A DNA stretch of 64,000 nucleotides from Paenibacillus sp. ACRRX (GTDB lineage Bacteria; Bacillota; Bacilli; Paenibacillales; Paenibacillaceae): assembly GCF_022346885.1 (NCBI RefSeq), contig NZ_JAKRNK010000005.1, forward strand, positions 398,202 through 462,201, written 5' to 3'. Numbering within the stretch: the first letter of the stretch is position 1; each line of letters opens with the position of its first letter. Positions 48,982-58,541 of the stretch are shown here, piece after piece. The notes beneath the pieces are model-generated. The model did not search any database. It worked only from the letters and a program-made list of their open reading frames with translations, and was not told the origin of the DNA. The translations under genes were made by a program, and so were the position numbers.

Positions 48982-50091
48982 TTAGTTATAAAAATTGTTT
49001 ATTTCATCAATAGTTGCTTTGAAACGATCATTAGTTTGTACGGCATTTCCATTTCGATCAACCGTACCTTTGGCACCTAAATAGAAGCTAAAATATTTAT
49101 CATCGTCTTCTAAACGCTTAAATTTATCGGTCGTATCCTGATATCTTTTCTTGTAGCTGGAAGACTCAAAATACTTGCGGTCAATCTCCATTTGAATCCC
49201 AACCGTCGTATAACCTAGATGTTTCTTGGCAACTAATTCACCATTGTATCCATAGATCTTATCCGCCTTTACACTGTCATAGATCGGATCTAAATTTTCA
49301 GGTGCACTTTCGAAATAATGATGTGGTTGGATGTACACGCGGTCAAAAATTTCCGTCTCATCAACCATATAAGCAATCGTCTCTACAACCCTTGTGTTGT
49401 TGTCTCCATAACCGAAATAAGGCGCCCACACCAATGATCTTGCGCCTTTCATCTCAGCACTGTCATTGATGTATTTTGCAATCTTCTCCAGTAGTTTTAC
49501 TTGCGGCTGGTTTTTAATTTGGGAGTAACGGTAGTCTTTACTACCGAAGTAATAGATTGCTTCATTGGGATAATAGAAACCCGCTACCGTGCCCCAATTT
49601 GATCCCAGTTTGTTTTTCATTTCATTCATATAGTCCACATATTTGTCGAATAACCGATCTACCTCAGTGTCACGTATGTTCTTGTCATGTACAGGAAGCG
49701 GAAGAACAGCTCGGTAGGAACTATTAGCGTCTGTAATCGTATCAACGGTTTGATCCACGTACTTAATCAATTTACGATCCTCATAGTTGTCTATCGTATT
49801 TTGAAAGCCACTGCTAATAATAAATCGTTTGACCGTATCAAATCGAGTGAGATCATTGGTATCATACGGCGCATAATACGTATTATTATCAAAATAACCA
49901 CTATACAAAAATGCAGCATTTTTAGCGGAAAGAGAACTACTAGCCCGGCTCTCCATTTCCTCACGTTCTTCTTTGGCTGCATGGGCTTCTATGCCACCAA
50001 ACAAGCCTGAAAACAAACTAAGTGTCAACATCACTGTCAGCATCATGGAAAACCATGTCTTACCTGATCGATTTGAAATTCTTGTATTCAT
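48982..50091 (-). CDS. Secreted DUF4855-family protein
   Basis: A 369-residue exported protein. The signal peptide (SNRSGKTWFSMMLTVMLTLSLFSG ... HAA) is followed by the DUF4855 fold, seen in AFLYSGYFDNNTYYAPYDTNDLTRFDTVKRFIISSG, VAGFYYPNEAIYYFGS, SLVWAPYFGYGDNN and TVGIQMEIDRKYF. The fold is a TIM-barrel-like hydrolase found in Paenibacillus and relatives, probably acting on carbohydrate, but without proven activity. ATG 50091 has AAAGGAG upstream; the frame opens at 50130. It lies directly downstream of the YesN/YesM sensor operon, same strand, 164 bases away, and may be its target. Confidence 0.8.
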   Translation of the reverse strand: MNTRISNRSGKTWFSMMLTVMLTLSLFSGLFGGIEAHAAKEEREEMESRASSSLSAKNAAFLYSGYFDNNTYYAPYDTNDLTRFDTVKRFIISSGFQNTIDNYEDRKLIKYVDQTVDTITDANSSYRAVLPLPVHDKNIRDTEVDRLFDKYVDYMNEMKNKLGSNWGTVAGFYYPNEAIYYFGSKDYRYSQIKNQPQVKLLEKIAKYINDSAEMKGARSLVWAPYFGYGDNNTRVVETIAYMVDETEIFDRVYIQPHHYFESAPENLDPIYDSVKADKIYGYNGELVAKKHLGYTTVGIQMEIDRKYFESSSYKKRYQDTTDKFKRLEDDDKYFSFYLGAKGTVDRNGNAVQTNDRFKATIDEINNFYN

Positions 50092-50254
50092 AGCTTCGAC
50101 TCCTTTGTAAAATAATGATTTGCGATTCACCGATGTCTGTATGGATGAAAGGCATACATTAAGCTTACTAGGATTAGCCCAAGCGTAATACTAGACACGA
50201 ATGACATCATTCGGTGATATGATGACAGAATCTTACTCTATTCATGCTTTTCCC

Positions 50255-51838
50255 CTATTGCTTGATACGACTAGGCGTGACACCCCAATATTTGCGGAAA
50301 ATTTTTGTGAAGTAACTGACGTCTCGATACCCAATCATCGAGGCCGCATCATATACTTTAGCTCCGTCCATCAATGCAGATTTGGCCCGCTCCATCTTTC
50401 GCTCCAATACGTATACTGAAAAAGAAACCCCTGTTTCTTGCTTAAATAACCGACTTAAGTAAGAAGAATTGACATAGAATCGGTCAGCAACAGTATGCAG
50501 CGTATACTCTTGCTCTAGATCAGAATCCAGCAAGTCCATTATGTCCTGTACCGTTTTGTGAACAGCCTTTTTGCCGTGGCACAACGAATAGGATACAATC
50601 TGGTTTACCGAATGCTGCAGTACCTGGTACATTTGTTCAGGAGTAGTCAACAGCTTCAAGTCATGAAGATACTTAAAGTCTGAACCCACTACTTCCTGTA
50701 CGGACCAGCCGTGCCTGCGTATAAATAAGGTCAGTATCCCTGTAATATACATGAGCTGCTCCATGATCACCTCATAAGATGCCTTTGACGCATGTAAATT
50801 CGCCCACATATCGGCTATCGCTTGCATTGCTAACTCCCCATCTGCCGCATTCAAGGCCATCTCAAGGCGCTTATCCGCTTGTTGGGACGCGCTTGCTTCA
50901 GCACCTGCATGAATATCTGGTTCAACGTAAGGGATCGCAATGCCTCCTCCATAAAGAATTCGATGCTGCAATGCCTTGGAAGCTTGAACGTATAAGGGGT
51001 ACAATTCATGAAGGCCCCCAACTTGAGCACTAATCCCCGCGCTGACAGAAACCTGCAGACACTGGGTGATGTGGCTAAGCAGCTTCTCAATCGTGGTATG
51101 AACATACAATAACTCTTGGCGCACGTCCTCGTTTCCCTCGATTTTGGCTATTGCGACAATACAATCCTGCTTATCTTTGCACAAGTAATATGTGGTAGCC
51201 GGCAGCATCTCTTTAATGAGATACATAAACTGGTCTGAAGACATCCGTTCACCTGGCTCATGTCGCTCCATCAGGTCTATATCCAGAATGATTAACGCAT
51301 AATGGGCATTTACATCAATATCCAGCTTTAACGATTCCTTAAACACTGCTATCTCTTCTTGAATGTAATGGCCGTATGTCAGGTTCTCATAGAAATGCTG
51401 GTTTAATACAGGCAAGAATTGCGTCCATCTCTGCTCCAGCCATACACGGTTGCTTCGTTCTATGAATTCGTTGTGCACGCGATGTGCCGCATCCATCACA
51501 GCCTGTAGAATGGACATTTCGCCTGCTGGTTTCAGCAAATATTTAAATACCCCCAACTCAATTGCGGTCTGGGCATAATTAAAGTTGTCATGGCCGCTTA
51601 ATATAATGAGCTTGATATGAGGATATTGACAACCGACCAGACGCGCCAGGGCAAGTCCATCCATTCCAGGCATCTGGATGTCCATCAACATTATATCTGG
51701 CTGCTTTCGCTTGATTTGCAGCAGAGCCTCCTCTCCGTTACGTGCCGTCCCTATCATGTCGATACTGTGCTTGTCCCACGACATGCGGGCTAAATTATCC
51801 AATAATCGAATCTCGTCCTCCACAATAAGCAGCTTCAT
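50255..51838 (-). CDS. YesN-type AraC response regulator
   Basis: A 527-residue regulator. The receiver (1-120) has the acidic pair VEDE at 6-9 and the phospho-acceptor Asp53 in IMLMDIQMPGMDG. A long helical middle region (about 150-420) is typical of the YesN group. Two AraC HTH motifs close the protein (HTVADRFYVNSSYLSRLFKQETG, AASMIGYRDVSYFTKIFRKYWG). Its first codons overlap the kinase gene by four bases. The pair usually controls sugar uptake and breakdown genes; here the DUF4855 gene is the nearest candidate. Confidence 0.92.
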   Translation of the reverse strand: MKLLIVEDEIRLLDNLARMSWDKHSIDMIGTARNGEEALLQIKRKQPDIMLMDIQMPGMDGLALARLVGCQYPHIKLIILSGHDNFNYAQTAIELGVFKYLLKPAGEMSILQAVMDAAHRVHNEFIERSNRVWLEQRWTQFLPVLNQHFYENLTYGHYIQEEIAVFKESLKLDIDVNAHYALIILDIDLMERHEPGERMSSDQFMYLIKEMLPATTYYLCKDKQDCIVAIAKIEGNEDVRQELLYVHTTIEKLLSHITQCLQVSVSAGISAQVGGLHELYPLYVQASKALQHRILYGGGIAIPYVEPDIHAGAEASASQQADKRLEMALNAADGELAMQAIADMWANLHASKASYEVIMEQLMYITGILTLFIRRHGWSVQEVVGSDFKYLHDLKLLTTPEQMYQVLQHSVNQIVSYSLCHGKKAVHKTVQDIMDLLDSDLEQEYTLHTVADRFYVNSSYLSRLFKQETGVSFSVYVLERKMERAKSALMDGAKVYDAASMIGYRDVSYFTKIFRKYWGVTPSRIKQ

Positions 51839-53664
51839 ATAACGCGCTCCTGATCAAATGAATATTCGTGGCTAGCTGATATGGACGTCTTGCCTGCAGG
51901 ATTAAGGGGAAGCATCATCGTCACCTTGGTGCCCATCCCCCACTCGCTAGTACATATAAGCCGTGCCTCTTTGCCATAATACATTTTCATGCGTGAGCAT
52001 ACATTACGAAGTCCGTATAAACCCGTATCGGATGCTTTCAAATAAGATAATGGGCTGACCTCATCCGCAATCTCTTGTAAAGCTTGATGGATATGTTGAA
52101 GTCTATCTGCTTGTATGCCACTCCCGTTGTCATGCACGGACAGGATCAGGAGTCCCCCCTGAACATAGCCGGACACGATCAACATCCCTCCGCTTCTCTT
52201 TTTCTCGAGTCCATGTATAACGGCATTTTCAACTAAGGGCTGCAGGAGCAGCTTTAATACAGGAATCGACTTGCATGCTTCTTGAACCTCGTACTTCACT
52301 TGGAAACTGTCCAAGAATCTCGCCTGCTGTATCCGAATATAATAATTGAGATGCTCTATCGTTTCAGCAACTGTAAACGTATCTTTGCCTTTATGCAGAC
52401 TTAGTCTGAAAAATTGAGACAAATTCAGCACCATCTCGCTGATTTCCTCTGCCTCGTAATTTTGCGCCGTCCAGTATATGGAATCCAATGTGTTATACAA
52501 GAAATGTGGATTAATCTGCGATTGCAGAAATGAAAGCTCCGTTTGTACGATCCGCAGCTGCTGCTCGTAATGATCTTGAATGAGATGCTTTTGATGTGAG
52601 GCCATTCGATTATATGCATGCATGAGGTATCCAAACTCATCTTTTCTCCTGGTCCTCAATCGAATATCGTAATGGCCCCCAATAAGACTTTTCATGGCAT
52701 CCGTTAGCTGCCATAAAGGAGCAGCGATGCGATTGTAGATCCCCCACGAAATAAACAAAGCCAGCAGCAGACTGCTTATAATAATTAAGTACGTATACTG
52801 ACGCATCGTCTTTGTTTCCTCGTAAATCTCCTCGTAGGGCAGCATCACTTCTAAACTCCATGCATACTGTGGGGAATCAACACTCACTTTCAGCCTCTCC
52901 AGCTCTGTGATCGCGTTATCCTTCTGAATCTTATCTGGAGCTGCAGCTATTGTATGGCCCTCTCTATTTCTTAATACAACGCTAGTATGTTGAGACGTTA
53001 GCAAAGGCTTAAGAATCGCGGCAAGCTTATTTTTGTGCAGGGTCATTATGATTAGGCTTGGTGCCTCCCCGCTCTGAGACAGATCTAATAATCGTGAAAA
53101 GGAAAGGGTATCTGCTGCAATTAATTGGTCAGCTGACCATCTGTTTTCTTTCTTATGTTCAGGCATCAAAACGGTTGTTCGTTGACTAGATTGCGCCACT
53201 AGTCTTGCTATCCACGCCTGCTCCGCTGCTTCATCTACGCGCCGTCCACCGAACTTTGTCGAAATAATCGTATTTGTCTCTGCATGGTATATCGTAATTT
53301 GGGAGACCACTTGACTTACAGCCGTAATATTGCCAAGCTCTCTAAGAAGTTCGCTATATTTTACAATTGTTAGCGGTGACAATTCCGTCTCTTGAATCGC
53401 CATCATGTCTAGTACTTTCGCATTTGTAGCAATCAGATTCGATAACACATCCACATGCTGTACGGTCAGCTCCAAATTGTTCATTACCGACTCGAGCTTG
53501 TGCATATTCTGCTCGTTTGCTTGCTTAACAATAATGTGATTGGCCCGATTATTCACGTATAGACTTACCATAACTAGAGGGAGGAGAACGAGAAGGAAAT
53601 AAGCGGTGAGGCGTACATGTGAGTTCTGAAGAAACTTATCATATGCATAGGCGAACATCTTCAT
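51835..53664 (-). CDS. YesM-type sensor histidine kinase
   Basis: A 609-residue membrane kinase. Helix 1 is near residues 15-35 (LTAYFLLVLLPLVMVSLYV), then an extracellular sensor of about 240 residues, helix 2 near 290-310 (YLIIISSLLLALFISWGIY), and HAMP (IAAPLWQLTDAMKSLIGGHYDI). The kinase H-box is QINPHFLYNTLDSIYW, and the ATP-binding domain has LLLQPLVENAVIHGLEKK and GNG-type DNGSGIQ. It overlaps both flanking genes by four bases. It probably reads a sugar signal, perhaps through the binding protein encoded just upstream. Confidence 0.93.
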   Translation of the reverse strand: MKMFAYAYDKFLQNSHVRLTAYFLLVLLPLVMVSLYVNNRANHIIVKQANEQNMHKLESVMNNLELTVQHVDVLSNLIATNAKVLDMMAIQETELSPLTIVKYSELLRELGNITAVSQVVSQITIYHAETNTIISTKFGGRRVDEAAEQAWIARLVAQSSQRTTVLMPEHKKENRWSADQLIAADTLSFSRLLDLSQSGEAPSLIIMTLHKNKLAAILKPLLTSQHTSVVLRNREGHTIAAAPDKIQKDNAITELERLKVSVDSPQYAWSLEVMLPYEEIYEETKTMRQYTYLIIISSLLLALFISWGIYNRIAAPLWQLTDAMKSLIGGHYDIRLRTRRKDEFGYLMHAYNRMASHQKHLIQDHYEQQLRIVQTELSFLQSQINPHFLYNTLDSIYWTAQNYEAEEISEMVLNLSQFFRLSLHKGKDTFTVAETIEHLNYYIRIQQARFLDSFQVKYEVQEACKSIPVLKLLLQPLVENAVIHGLEKKRSGGMLIVSGYVQGGLLILSVHDNGSGIQADRLQHIHQALQEIADEVSPLSYLKASDTGLYGLRNVCSRMKMYYGKEARLICTSEWGMGTKVTMMLPLNPAGKTSISASHEYSFDQERVI

Positions 53665-55205
53665 TGCTGAACCCTCTGCGGCACGGTTTTATACCAAGCA
53701 TTTACCTCTTTTGTAATTTGGCTGCCGCCGTACATCCTCCATCGCCCTACATAAGCATCAAAAGATTCGATTGGCTCCACTCCAACAATGATGTTAATAA
53801 AATCATACTGCATTTCATTTAATGCATTCCATTTTTTCTGCATGGTAGGCGTCGAGGGGCCCCAGAACAGATCACGAACAGCATGCTTTTCCACCCTTTG
53901 AATATTATCGTAAAGCTGATAATGCTTACCGTAAGAGTCCAGACGCATTTTTTGCAGCTTTGGATCGTGGACATTTACTAACGAAGAATAGATGCCCCTA
54001 TATAGATGCTTGTCATGCTCTTTAAAATTGGTTATGATCTCACCGTTCTTTCGAGTCCATACTTGATGCTCGAACCCTAATATTAGGGTCTCTCTTCCCT
54101 TGCCTGCGATAAAATTCAGCAGCCGAATGACATCAGCCGAATGGTCACTTCCACGTGTAATGACTTGGTAGCCATGAACGAGTCTTGATCCTTCCACCCC
54201 CTGTTTACCATTCTTACCGACCGGATAATCCAGTGAAACCCAGCGCGCTTTCGGGTCCTTTTTAATATTATTGGCGATCGCTCCGCGTGTATCATACCAG
54301 GCACCAGCGAACAACCCGATTTTACCGTGTTCAATGTTCGCCAACATCGTCTGTCTTGTGTGGAGCGGGAAGTAAGGATCGATCCATTTCTCTTGGTACA
54401 GCTCCTTAAAAAAAGACAGTGCTTCTTTCATCTCAGGTAGTGTGTTGGCAAATACAAGTTCGCCATTTCTTTCCGTCCACTGGTTCAGTTGGATGCCAAA
54501 TGCACCAAACAATGGAGAAGTGTACTGCAAGCCAGCCAACATGGATAACCCGTAAGTATCATGCTTGCCATTGCCATCCGGATCATTAGTCGTAAACGCC
54601 TTAATGACCCGCTTATAATCATTAAGCGTTACGGGACGTGGCAGCTTCAACTTGTCCAGCCAATCTTGCCTTACATACATAAGTTCATTTCCATTCACGA
54701 GATAACTGCTGGGGATTGCATAAATGTGCCCGTCAAATGTAACCTGGTCCCAAGCCTCTTGCGGGATAACACGCTTTAAATCAGGTCCGTATTTTTCAAT
54801 CCAATCCTCAAGCGGCATTAACTTATTTTGCTGGACGTAAGTAGATAGCCGAACTTTAGAATAAATACTAAGCATATCCGGAAGATTCGTATCTGATGAA
54901 ATTAAGGTGTGAAGCGTATCCTCATAACTTGTTACAGGTGGCATATAAACATCGATGTTTAACCCCGTTTGCTCTTCGATATAGGTCAAATAGGGATTAT
55001 GATTTTCATCCAAACCGTCTGGATAAGTAAAGCTTAGACTATTAATAACAATAGAAACGGGATGCTGACCATGCGAAGTTTTGTTAGAGGGAACTCCCGT
55101 AAAGATCGGGGCAAACTTAGGGAAAAATGCAACAAATAAACCGATAAACACAACCAGGTAAATACTGATAAATAGGTAGTTTGTCTCTCTACGAATCCGT
55201 ACCAC
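53661..55205 (-). CDS. Membrane-anchored extracellular solute-binding protein
   Basis: A protein of about 514 residues of the family 1 sugar-binding type. It has an N-terminal hydrophobic anchor (NYLFISIYLVVFIGLFVAFF) without a lipobox Cys, so it remains membrane-tethered. The binding fold is seen in SIVINSLSFTYPDGLDENHNPYLTYIEEQTGLNIDVYMPP, SDTNLPDMLSIYSKVRLSTYVQQNKLMPLEDWIEKYGPDL and MYVRQDWLDKLKLPRPVTLNDY, similar to LipO/YtcQ-type proteins. GTG 55205 has AAGGG upstream; the frame opens with GTG at 55217. Overlap with the kinase gene and absence of permeases suggest a sensory rather than transport role. Confidence 0.85.
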   Translation of the reverse strand: MVRIRRETNYLFISIYLVVFIGLFVAFFPKFAPIFTGVPSNKTSHGQHPVSIVINSLSFTYPDGLDENHNPYLTYIEEQTGLNIDVYMPPVTSYEDTLHTLISSDTNLPDMLSIYSKVRLSTYVQQNKLMPLEDWIEKYGPDLKRVIPQEAWDQVTFDGHIYAIPSSYLVNGNELMYVRQDWLDKLKLPRPVTLNDYKRVIKAFTTNDPDGNGKHDTYGLSMLAGLQYTSPLFGAFGIQLNQWTERNGELVFANTLPEMKEALSFFKELYQEKWIDPYFPLHTRQTMLANIEHGKIGLFAGAWYDTRGAIANNIKKDPKARWVSLDYPVGKNGKQGVEGSRLVHGYQVITRGSDHSADVIRLLNFIAGKGRETLILGFEHQVWTRKNGEIITNFKEHDKHLYRGIYSSLVNVHDPKLQKMRLDSYGKHYQLYDNIQRVEKHAVRDLFWGPSTPTMQKKWNALNEMQYDFINIIVGVEPIESFDAYVGRWRMYGGSQITKEVNAWYKTVPQRVQQ

Positions 55206-55543
55206 CGTAAAGATCACCCTTCCATTTTTGTACAGAATTAATTACAACCGCCTCCTTATGGTTCTTATATGTGCCATCTTGGGTTGAACTTTATGAATCA
55301 ATTCCTCTATAATCTGATTCCTAAAAAATTAGGATAGGCAGACTTTTGTCCTATCAGACATACTATCAAAGTATAATACATTTTAGTAAGCGCATACAAT
55401 ATTGTTTGACCTTTGTTCAAATCTGCTTTACGTTTGCCCATACAAACTAAAAAAGAGATACTCTGCGTCTTGGCAGGCAGTCTCTTCTTGGCCGTATCTT
55501 ATAATATTCAACATGCTCATAAAGATTAAGCTTGACCAACCTC
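55206..55543. other. Promoter region of the sensor operon
   Basis: No gene is seen. The stretch contains the promoter of the binding-protein/kinase/regulator operon and unremarkable AT-rich sequence. Confidence 0.45.
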
Positions 55544-55733
55544 TCAATTATCATGAGCTGACGTTTGAAACAACATTTCCCATTCCTGCAGCTGCTCAAT
55601 AATCCCGCTTAGCTTCTCTCCCCTTTCTGTTAACTCATATTCTACCCGAGGTGGAATCCGGGTTAGGCATAGTGATTTATGATACCGGCCATCTCCTTGA
55701 GCGCTACTAGTGAAATGATGATACTATAATACT
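55544..55733 (-). pseudogene. C-terminal remnant of an HxlR-family regulator
   Basis: A minus-strand frame reads RIPPRVEYELTERGEKLSGI followed by IEQLQEWEMLFQTSAHDN and a TGA. The PPRVEY-x-LTE-x-G pattern is diagnostic of the HxlR wing and tail. The upstream part (GDGRYHKSLCLT) is degenerate, and an in-frame TAG ends it near 55734; the HTH is missing. It is a decayed regulator. Confidence 0.7.
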
Positions 55734-55790
55734 ATGATTTAGGTGATCAAATGATTTATATATGCTCATAACTTTGAAGGGGGATTCCCA

Positions 55791-56357
55791 ATGAAATCCG
55801 ATTTCGATTTTGTCTTGCTTAAGCAAGAGATTAAAGATGCAGCGGTGCAGGCCTTCAGTGAGATTTACAACAATAACCCGCACAATCCCATCATCAGCTT
55901 TGCGCTATACAGCGATGAAGGTGCCATGACAGTGTGTCCGTCCATGAATACGATCCAGCATTTGAATCATGCAGTTAAAGAAGAACCGGACCAGGCACTC
56001 TATTACAAGTACGAGCCTGCGGAATGGGCATTTGAAGCACAGGGAGCAGATCAAGCATTTGAAAGCATCTGCACAAAACTAAGGAACTATATTCTAAATG
56101 CAGAAGAATCTGATGATGATAATGACGCCAGCTTCGTTTCGTTCAGAGATACTTTATATGATACATGTATCGAAGTGCTAGAAGAATTGGTCCGTGCCAA
56201 CTTCTTTTCTAATATTTCCAAGAACGACATTATCGTCCTATTCTCAGTTACAGACTATGAGTTTGATCGAAACTCTTCTTTAAAAATGATCAGCCGGCTA
56301 AACTCAGCCCCTGTCATAAAAGAGTACACCGCATGGTTGGAGGAATGGTGCGACTAG
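55791..56357 (+). CDS. DUF4303-family protein
   Basis: A 188-residue cytoplasmic acidic protein. The N-terminal IYNNNPHNPIISFALYSDEGAMTVCPSMNT and ALYYKYEPAEWAFEAQGADQAFESICTKL fit DUF4303 (small proteins often found near toxin-immunity loci). GAAGGGGG precedes the ATG. No toxin gene is nearby and no enzymatic motif is visible. Function unknown. Confidence 0.75.
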   Translation: MKSDFDFVLLKQEIKDAAVQAFSEIYNNNPHNPIISFALYSDEGAMTVCPSMNTIQHLNHAVKEEPDQALYYKYEPAEWAFEAQGADQAFESICTKLRNYILNAEESDDDNDASFVSFRDTLYDTCIEVLEELVRANFFSNISKNDIIVLFSVTDYEFDRNSSLKMISRLNSAPVIKEYTAWLEEWCD

Positions 56358-56505
56358 CACCTTTCCCCTCCTGTGCTGTGATCCACCCGAATGGAGCCAT
56401 TTTTTAATATGATACTCACCATTACATCTCTCTAGTCGGATTTCGTTTGCTTAACTTTGATGCTCCATGAACGATTAGATAAGAACAGCTGATGTTCGTC
56501 CTGTT

Positions 56506-56985
56506 TTATGAGCTATTAGAGATCATTTTAGCTGCACGATAACTAAGCGTATTCCCGCCTACTTTAAATACAACAATCCCCCCCACAATAACCAGAACTC
56601 CAATTAACTTATTAAAAGTAAAAGGAACCTTCTCTAAACCTAGCCAACCAAACGAGTCCCATAACAAAGCAGTTCCTAATTGTGAGGTCATCATAATGGA
56701 AACAGCATACGTAGGCCCAAGCCGCTTTATCCCTTGTACCAGACAAGTCACAACGCCAACTCCGATAATGCCGCTGAACCAGTACCATAATTGCATATGG
56801 TCCAGTATAAATAGCTGTTGCCCTTCAAAGATAAGTCCCATCGTCATCGAGGCCAGGAACCCCATCCCTAACACCAGCGTTGTCGTTGTCCAAGTGCCCG
56901 CTTTTTCATTTACTTTGCTATTAAAAATATTTTGCAAGCCCACTAACGTACCTGCCATACATGCTAATAACAAGCCTATTATCAT
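56506..56985 (-). CDS. YdcZ (DUF606)-type DMT transporter
   Basis: A 159-residue membrane protein with about five helices (IIGLLLACMAGTLVGLQNIFNSKV, TTTLVLGMGFLASMTMGLIFEG, FSGIIGVGVVTCLVQGIKRLG, VSIMMTSQLGTALLWDSFGWLG, LIGVLVIVGGIVVFKVG). It is half the size of usual EamA transporters. ATG 56985 has AGAGG seven bases upstream; ATG 57000 is an alternative. A second YdcZ protein and a Crp-type regulator are encoded next to it, suggesting a regulated heterodimeric transporter. The substrate is unknown. Confidence 0.85.
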   Translation of the reverse strand: MIIGLLLACMAGTLVGLQNIFNSKVNEKAGTWTTTTLVLGMGFLASMTMGLIFEGQQLFILDHMQLWYWFSGIIGVGVVTCLVQGIKRLGPTYAVSIMMTSQLGTALLWDSFGWLGLEKVPFTFNKLIGVLVIVGGIVVFKVGGNTLSYRAAKMISNSS

Positions 56986-57067
56986 AAAAAAACCTCTCAT
57001 CTGCTATGGTGTGATCTCATCAGTTTATCTGATCTACGCCTTACGGACGTACTTCTTAAAAGCAAGC

Positions 57068-57766
57068 TTATTCATAAATATTATGATTAGCGAGTGCGCT
57101 TAATCCTCCTCGATCTTTGACTACGATTGTTCCTTTATGGCGTTCGATCAGACCTTCCTCGCAAAATTTGTGAATTATCCGATTCAGATGCCTGTAACTC
57201 GTCCCAATCAAATTAGCCGCATCCTTCAAACTGATAGGACTGATTTGCCCTGTTAATAATGGATCTGATTCATCAAAGGAAACAGACAATAAATAGCTGG
57301 CAATCCGAACTTCCACGGGATACATCAAATTAAAGCTTAAAGAATTGGATTTGATACAAAATTTCCGTGTAATGATCTCGAGTAACAGACGAAGCAGCGG
57401 TGCGTTGTCTTTTCCATATTTGCTAAGCCACCGCTGGTGAACCACAATAATATGGACTGGAGATACCGCCTCAACCGTATTTACAATGTCAGTTCCTCGT
57501 ACATATTCAATATCCCCAATCACCTCTAATGGCTTCTTAAAGGAGAGGATAAGTGCTTTTCCTTCCGCTGAAGTCGTGTACACTTTTACTTTCCCTTTTA
57601 CAAGCATGTATAGGTGTTGAGCTGGATCTCCTTGTGAACAGATCAATTCCCCTTGATGATAGCTGTACAGGGATAAGTTAGGTTCAACCTCTTCATTAAA
57701 TATGGAATCAATCTGATAAGCCTGCAAGTAATGATGCAGCAGCTCACGATCCTTTATTTCTTTCAC
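57068..57766 (-). CDS. Crp/Fnr-family regulator
   Basis: A 232-residue regulator. Residues 20-130 form a cyclic-nucleotide-binding-like barrel (YSYHQGELICSQGDPAQHLYMLVKGKVKVYTTSAEGKALILSF), and the C-terminal HTH is SLKDAANLIGTSYRHLNRIIHKFCEEGLIERHKG. It lacks an Fnr Cys cluster; the cAMP-pocket Arg is not evident, so the ligand is unknown. It resembles YeiL-type proteins. The start is GTG 57766 behind AGGGGAGG. It lies between the two YdcZ genes on the same strand, which it probably controls. Confidence 0.88.
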   Translation of the reverse strand: MKEIKDRELLHHYLQAYQIDSIFNEEVEPNLSLYSYHQGELICSQGDPAQHLYMLVKGKVKVYTTSAEGKALILSFKKPLEVIGDIEYVRGTDIVNTVEAVSPVHIIVVHQRWLSKYGKDNAPLLRLLLEIITRKFCIKSNSLSFNLMYPVEVRIASYLLSVSFDESDPLLTGQISPISLKDAANLIGTSYRHLNRIIHKFCEEGLIERHKGTIVVKDRGGLSALANHNIYE

Positions 57767-57813
57767 ACACGACCTCCCCTTTCTCTCATCCGAGCTATTT
57801 ACCGCTTATCGAT

Positions 57814-58239
57814 TTATAATTTTAGTATGACAACACCAGCGATCATCATCCCGATCCCGATAAACTGTGGCAGTCGCATCTTTTGTTTTACGACACCAAA
57901 CCATCCAGTACTATCCACAATAAAAGTTAAGCTTAATTGAGCAATCAAGAGCGCTGATATCATTAGGGTAACACCAATCTGATGGATAGCCGTGACATTG
58001 CTGAAAATAATAATCGCTGCGAAGGCCCCGCCTGACATATATAACGGCTTCACTTGCTTGAATTGGTGCCAACTTCCATCTCGGACAAACAGCAAGATAA
58101 GTAATGCTACCACAAAGCCCGTAAATTGAGTAATTGTTGCCGCTTGCCAAGTACCGATATCTTGGCTAATCCGCGAATTAGCTACTCCCTGCAGTGTAAT
58201 AAAAGCACCTGCCAACAATCCAAATACAATTCCTTTCAT
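57814..58239 (-). CDS. YdcZ (DUF606)-type DMT transporter, second copy
   Basis: A 141-residue membrane protein with five helices and the same family features as the 56506 gene (GLLAGAFITLQGVANSRISQDIGTWQAATITQFTGFVVALL ... LLIAQLSLTFIVDSTGWFG). Sequence differs enough from the other to be an old duplicate rather than a recent copy. It is the first gene of the YdcZ-Crp-YdcZ unit. Paired five-helix halves are expected to work as a heterodimer. The substrate is unknown. Confidence 0.85.
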   Translation of the reverse strand: MKGIVFGLLAGAFITLQGVANSRISQDIGTWQAATITQFTGFVVALLILLFVRDGSWHQFKQVKPLYMSGGAFAAIIIFSNVTAIHQIGVTLMISALLIAQLSLTFIVDSTGWFGVVKQKMRLPQFIGIGMMIAGVVILKL

Positions 58240-58541
58240 GTTCCTTGCTCCTCCAATTGGATTTATTTCTTATTAAAAGATAAATCCAAGTATTTGGGAA
58301 AGGACATATGTCCTGAATTTCGTTTAAGCATACGCATTCATGATAAATTTGTATTGTTCATAAAATTCTACTTATTCTCGCATTACCCAATAGTACGATT
58401 ATTTCCGTAAAAAAACTCTAGCATCGCTTTAACAGCAATGCTAGAGTTCAGAAGATTAAACTATAGTAGTTGAGCACAGTAAAGCCTGATCTTTGAAAAT
58501 AATTGAACTATTAGAGCCGATGATTCCCTATTAAGTCGCAC
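58240..58541. other. Intergenic region with terminator
   Basis: No gene is seen. It holds the promoter of the YdcZ unit and, at 58408-58448, the terminator of the NmrA-like gene. Confidence 0.5.
58408..58448 (-). terminator. Intrinsic terminator of the NmrA-like operon
   Basis: AACTCTAGCAT and ATGCTAGAGTT form an 11-bp stem; seven T follow on the minus strand. Confidence 0.8.
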
